Source of the DNA: Chloroflexota bacterium
GTDB lineage: Bacteria; Chloroflexota; UBA6077
Length of the DNA stretch: 6,828 nt
Assembly (NCBI GenBank): GCA_021786215.1
Contig: JAJYNT010000226.1
Coordinates: 1 to 6,828, forward strand
Direction of reading: 5' to 3'
Under the pieces are notes generated by a model. The model ran no database searches, had not been told where the DNA came from, and was given only the letters and a program-made list of their open reading frames with translations. Made by a program: the position numbers and the translations under genes. Of the stretch, positions 4,901 through 6,828 are shown piece after piece (the stretch's first letter is position 1; the number at the start of each line of letters is the position of its first letter).

Positions 4901-6646
4901 ATGGCGAAGTTCCTGCGCGTCAACATGACCGACGGTACGGCCAGGTACGAAGAGGTACCGGATAAGTACCGCCAGATGGGCGGCCGGTGGCTGACCAGCA
5001 CTCTCACAGCCGATGAGGTTCCCCCCACGGCCCATCCCCTGGGGCCTTACAACAAGGTGATCTTCTCGCCCGGCATCGTCACGGGCACGTCCGCTCCCAC
5101 CTCCGCCCGCATCTCCGTGGGCGGCAAGTCCCCCTTGACCGGTGGCATCAAGGAGGCCAACGCCGGCACGGGCTGGGGGCAGCAGGTGGCCCGACTGGGG
5201 ATCAAGGCCATCATCGTGGAGGGCCAGCCCGCTCAGAAGGGAAAGATGTGGGGTCTCCACGTCACCAAGGACGGGGCCAGCTTCTTTGATGCCGGCGAGT
5301 TCGCTCGCCAGGGGCTGTACGAAGTTTACCCCAAGATGATCGACCGATTCGGCAAGAAGGCCGACATCATGGCGATCGGGGCAGCGGGCGAGTACCTGAT
5401 GACCAACGCGGGCGTCTGCTTCAACGACCAGGAGGGGCGGCCGGCCCGATACGCCGGTCGAGGCGGCCTGGGGGCGGTACTCGGCTCTAAAGGATTGAAG
5501 TTCATAGTTGTGGACAGCTCCGGCGCTCCCGCCTCGATCCCCATCGCTGATGAGCCCCTGTTCCAGCAGGGTCGCAAGAAGATGACCGAGGCGCTGCAGA
5601 GCCACGACATCACCAAGCCGAAGGGCGGCCTCAACACCTACGGCACCGCCGTGCTGGTGAATATAATGAACGAGGCGGGCGGCTTCCCGACCCGCAACTT
5701 CTCCTCCGGAAGGTTCGAGGGTGCGGCCGCTATCTCCGGTGAGGCGGTCTTCGAGGGCAACAAGCAGCGGACCGGGAAGGAACTATACAACCACGCCTGC
5801 AGTCCCGGCTGCATCATCCAGTGCTCCAACGTCTGGCACAGGTCCGACGGCAGCGAGCATGTCTCCTGCCAGGAGTACGAGTCGGTCTGGGCCTTCGGGG
5901 CCGACTGCGGCATCGACTCCCTGGACACCACCGGCGAGCTGATCTGGCTGGCCAACGACATAGGCCTCGACACCATCGAGGCGGGCGTGACCCTGGGCGT
6001 GGCCATGGAGGGCGGGCTTGCCAAATTCGGCGACGGCGAGGCGGCGATCCAGCTGATGAAGGAGATCGCCAAAGGCTCGCCCATCGGACGGATCCTGGGC
6101 AACGGCGCGGCCTTCACCGGACGCGCTCTCGGCGTGGTGCGGATCCCGACCGTGAAGGGCCAGGCGATGCCAGCATACGAGCCTCGCGCGGTCAAGGGGA
6201 TAGGCATCACCTACGCCACCGGCACCATGGGCGCCGACCACACGCAGGGTTACACCATAGCCCCGGAGATCCTGGGTGTCAGCGGCAAGTTGGATCCCTT
6301 TGCCACCAACAAGGCGGAGCTGTCGCGGAACTTCCAGGCAACGACCGCATTCATCGACAGCTCGGGGCACTGCCTCTTCATCGCCTTCGCCATCCTGGAC
6401 ATCGCCAGCGGCTTCGAGGGTATGGTGGAGGAGTGCTCGGGGGTCGCCGGCACGAACTGGACGGCCGACGACATAGTGAAGATCGGTTTCGACATCGTGA
6501 AGACGGAGAGGCAGTTCAACCTGAACGCGGGCATGACTAACCTCGACGACCGGATGCCCGAGTTCATGAAGTACGAGCCGCTTCCGCCACACAACGTCGT
6601 CTGGGACGTGACCGACGCGGACCTCGATTCGGTCCACGGGGCTTAA
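4901..6646 (+). CDS. aor: Aldehyde:ferredoxin oxidoreductase family protein (tungstopterin enzyme)
   Basis: The 581-residue product has the full length of the family. AOR-type enzymes hold a bis-pterin tungsten site and a [4Fe-4S] cluster and oxidise aldehydes to acids with ferredoxin, in the cytoplasm of anaerobes. Landmarks in order: the N-terminal strand FLRVNMTDGTARYEEVP; SARISVGGKSPLTGGIKEANAG (about 68-89); AIIVEG; YAGRGGLGAVLGSKGLK (184-200); the cysteine cluster ACSPGCIIQCSN (Cys300, 304, 308); QEYESVWAFGADCGIDSLD (324-342); GLDTIEAG; MPAYEPRAVKGIGITYATGTMGADHTQGY (423-451, with His447 where the family has an active-site histidine); and the fourth cluster cysteine, Cys491 in SSGHCLFIAF. 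Cysteine spacing is C-x3-C-x3-C, whereas the Pyrococcus enzyme is described as C-x2-C-x3-C. The partner is the MoaD-like gene upstream. The true substrate is unknown; the family includes aldehyde, formaldehyde and benzoyl-CoA-type members. No ferredoxin or FAD-linked subunit is in the window. Confidence 0.93.
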   Translation: MAKFLRVNMTDGTARYEEVPDKYRQMGGRWLTSTLTADEVPPTAHPLGPYNKVIFSPGIVTGTSAPTSARISVGGKSPLTGGIKEANAGTGWGQQVARLGIKAIIVEGQPAQKGKMWGLHVTKDGASFFDAGEFARQGLYEVYPKMIDRFGKKADIMAIGAAGEYLMTNAGVCFNDQEGRPARYAGRGGLGAVLGSKGLKFIVVDSSGAPASIPIADEPLFQQGRKKMTEALQSHDITKPKGGLNTYGTAVLVNIMNEAGGFPTRNFSSGRFEGAAAISGEAVFEGNKQRTGKELYNHACSPGCIIQCSNVWHRSDGSEHVSCQEYESVWAFGADCGIDSLDTTGELIWLANDIGLDTIEAGVTLGVAMEGGLAKFGDGEAAIQLMKEIAKGSPIGRILGNGAAFTGRALGVVRIPTVKGQAMPAYEPRAVKGIGITYATGTMGADHTQGYTIAPEILGVSGKLDPFATNKAELSRNFQATTAFIDSSGHCLFIAFAILDIASGFEGMVEECSGVAGTNWTADDIVKIGFDIVKTERQFNLNAGMTNLDDRMPEFMKYEPLPPHNVVWDVTDADLDSVHGA

Positions 6647-6678
6647 GCAGCAACTGTAGCTGCCCGAGCTTCGTACCA

Positions 6679-6726
6679 CCTCTCCCCTTGGGAGAGGCCG
6701 GCCGAGCGCAGCGAGGGCGGGTGAGG
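6679..6726. repeat. REP-like palindromic repeat downstream of aor
   Basis: CCTCTCCC (6679-6686), loop CTT and GGGAGAGG (6690-6697) reproduce exactly 19 bases of the palindrome inside uvrC (2014-2032). A G/C-rich spacer with GCCGAGCGCAGCGAGGGC then leads to GGGTGAGGG, also found after the uvrC copy (GGGTGAGGG). The element lies 32 bases after the aor stop. It has no T-run, so a terminator role is not shown. Confidence 0.7.
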
Positions 6727-6729
6727 GCT

Positions 6730-6828
6730 GGGCTGCCTGCGGGATCGTAGTGGCGACTTCAGTCGTTCGTCCTTGTATGAGCTACAGGGCACCAACGACT
6801 AAAGTCGTCACTACCTTGCGCGCAGCCC
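6730..6828. repeat. Imperfect inverted-repeat element at the window end (MITE-like)
   Basis: Two 21-base arms (6747-6767 and 6794-6814) are complementary at 19 of 21 positions and centred on a 26-base loop; each arm contains a GACTNNAGTC core. An outer pair, GGGCTGC (6730-6736) and GCAGCCC (6822-6828), would extend the element to 99 bases, but its right end is the window edge. No coding sequence is present. It may be a small non-autonomous mobile element or a structured intergenic repeat. Confidence 0.65.

Noticed and set aside
4715..5605. Minus-strand open frame of 296 codons opposite aor
   Set aside because: Overlaps the start of a clear AOR gene in antisense and has no recognisable motif.
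5783..6679. Minus-strand open frame of 298 codons opposite the end of aor
   Set aside because: Antisense to conserved AOR motifs; no domain recognised.

Overview
This is a GC-rich bacterial window. The gene content (HtrA protease, UvrC, GDP-mannose dehydratase, and a tungsten aldehyde:ferredoxin oxidoreductase beside a MoaD-like protein) and the many short palindromic or heptameric dispersed repeats would suit an anaerobic or thermophilic member of the Chloroflexota or a similar uncultured lineage. That placement is inference; no marker gene fixes it.

Layout. At the left edge (1-363, minus strand) is the 5' end of an HtrA/DegP-type serine protease, cut by the window just after its catalytic histidine. 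A divergent intergenic region (364-586) separates it from uvrC (587-2586, plus). uvrC is unusual in two ways: its reading frame breaks near 1309-1325, and its RNase H-like half carries about 65 extra residues encoded by dispersed-repeat DNA. Just downstream is a perfect 12-bp hairpin (2601-2627). Next to it on the minus strand lies a 48-codon remnant of an MBL-fold metallohydrolase (2634-2780), which keeps its start and ribosome binding site but loses everything after its first strands. Then comes a complete gmd (2837-3832, minus), which most likely starts at TTG.

The 486-bp interval 3833-4318 holds divergent signals: a consensus-like promoter facing gmd, a palindromic operator candidate, and a strong promoter facing the MoaD-like gene. 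The leader of the latter can form mutually exclusive hairpins, and a further stem reaches the Shine-Dalgarno sequence. The MoaD-like gene (4319-4702) and the oxidoreductase (4901-6646) share a strand and probably a function: a sulfur-carrier-like protein beside a tungstopterin enzyme. The MoaD-like protein does not end in the usual Gly-Gly. The window closes with two repeat elements (6679-6726 and 6730-6828); the first shares a 19-nt palindrome with the insert inside uvrC.

How the genes relate. The clearest functional pair is the MoaD-like protein and the oxidoreductase. HtrA (envelope proteostasis), UvrC (nucleotide excision repair) and Gmd (GDP-sugar synthesis) look like unrelated neighbours. 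The strongest candidates for something undescribed are the leader and operator of the tungsten-enzyme locus, the tailed MoaD-like protein, and the repeat insertion read through in frame inside uvrC.
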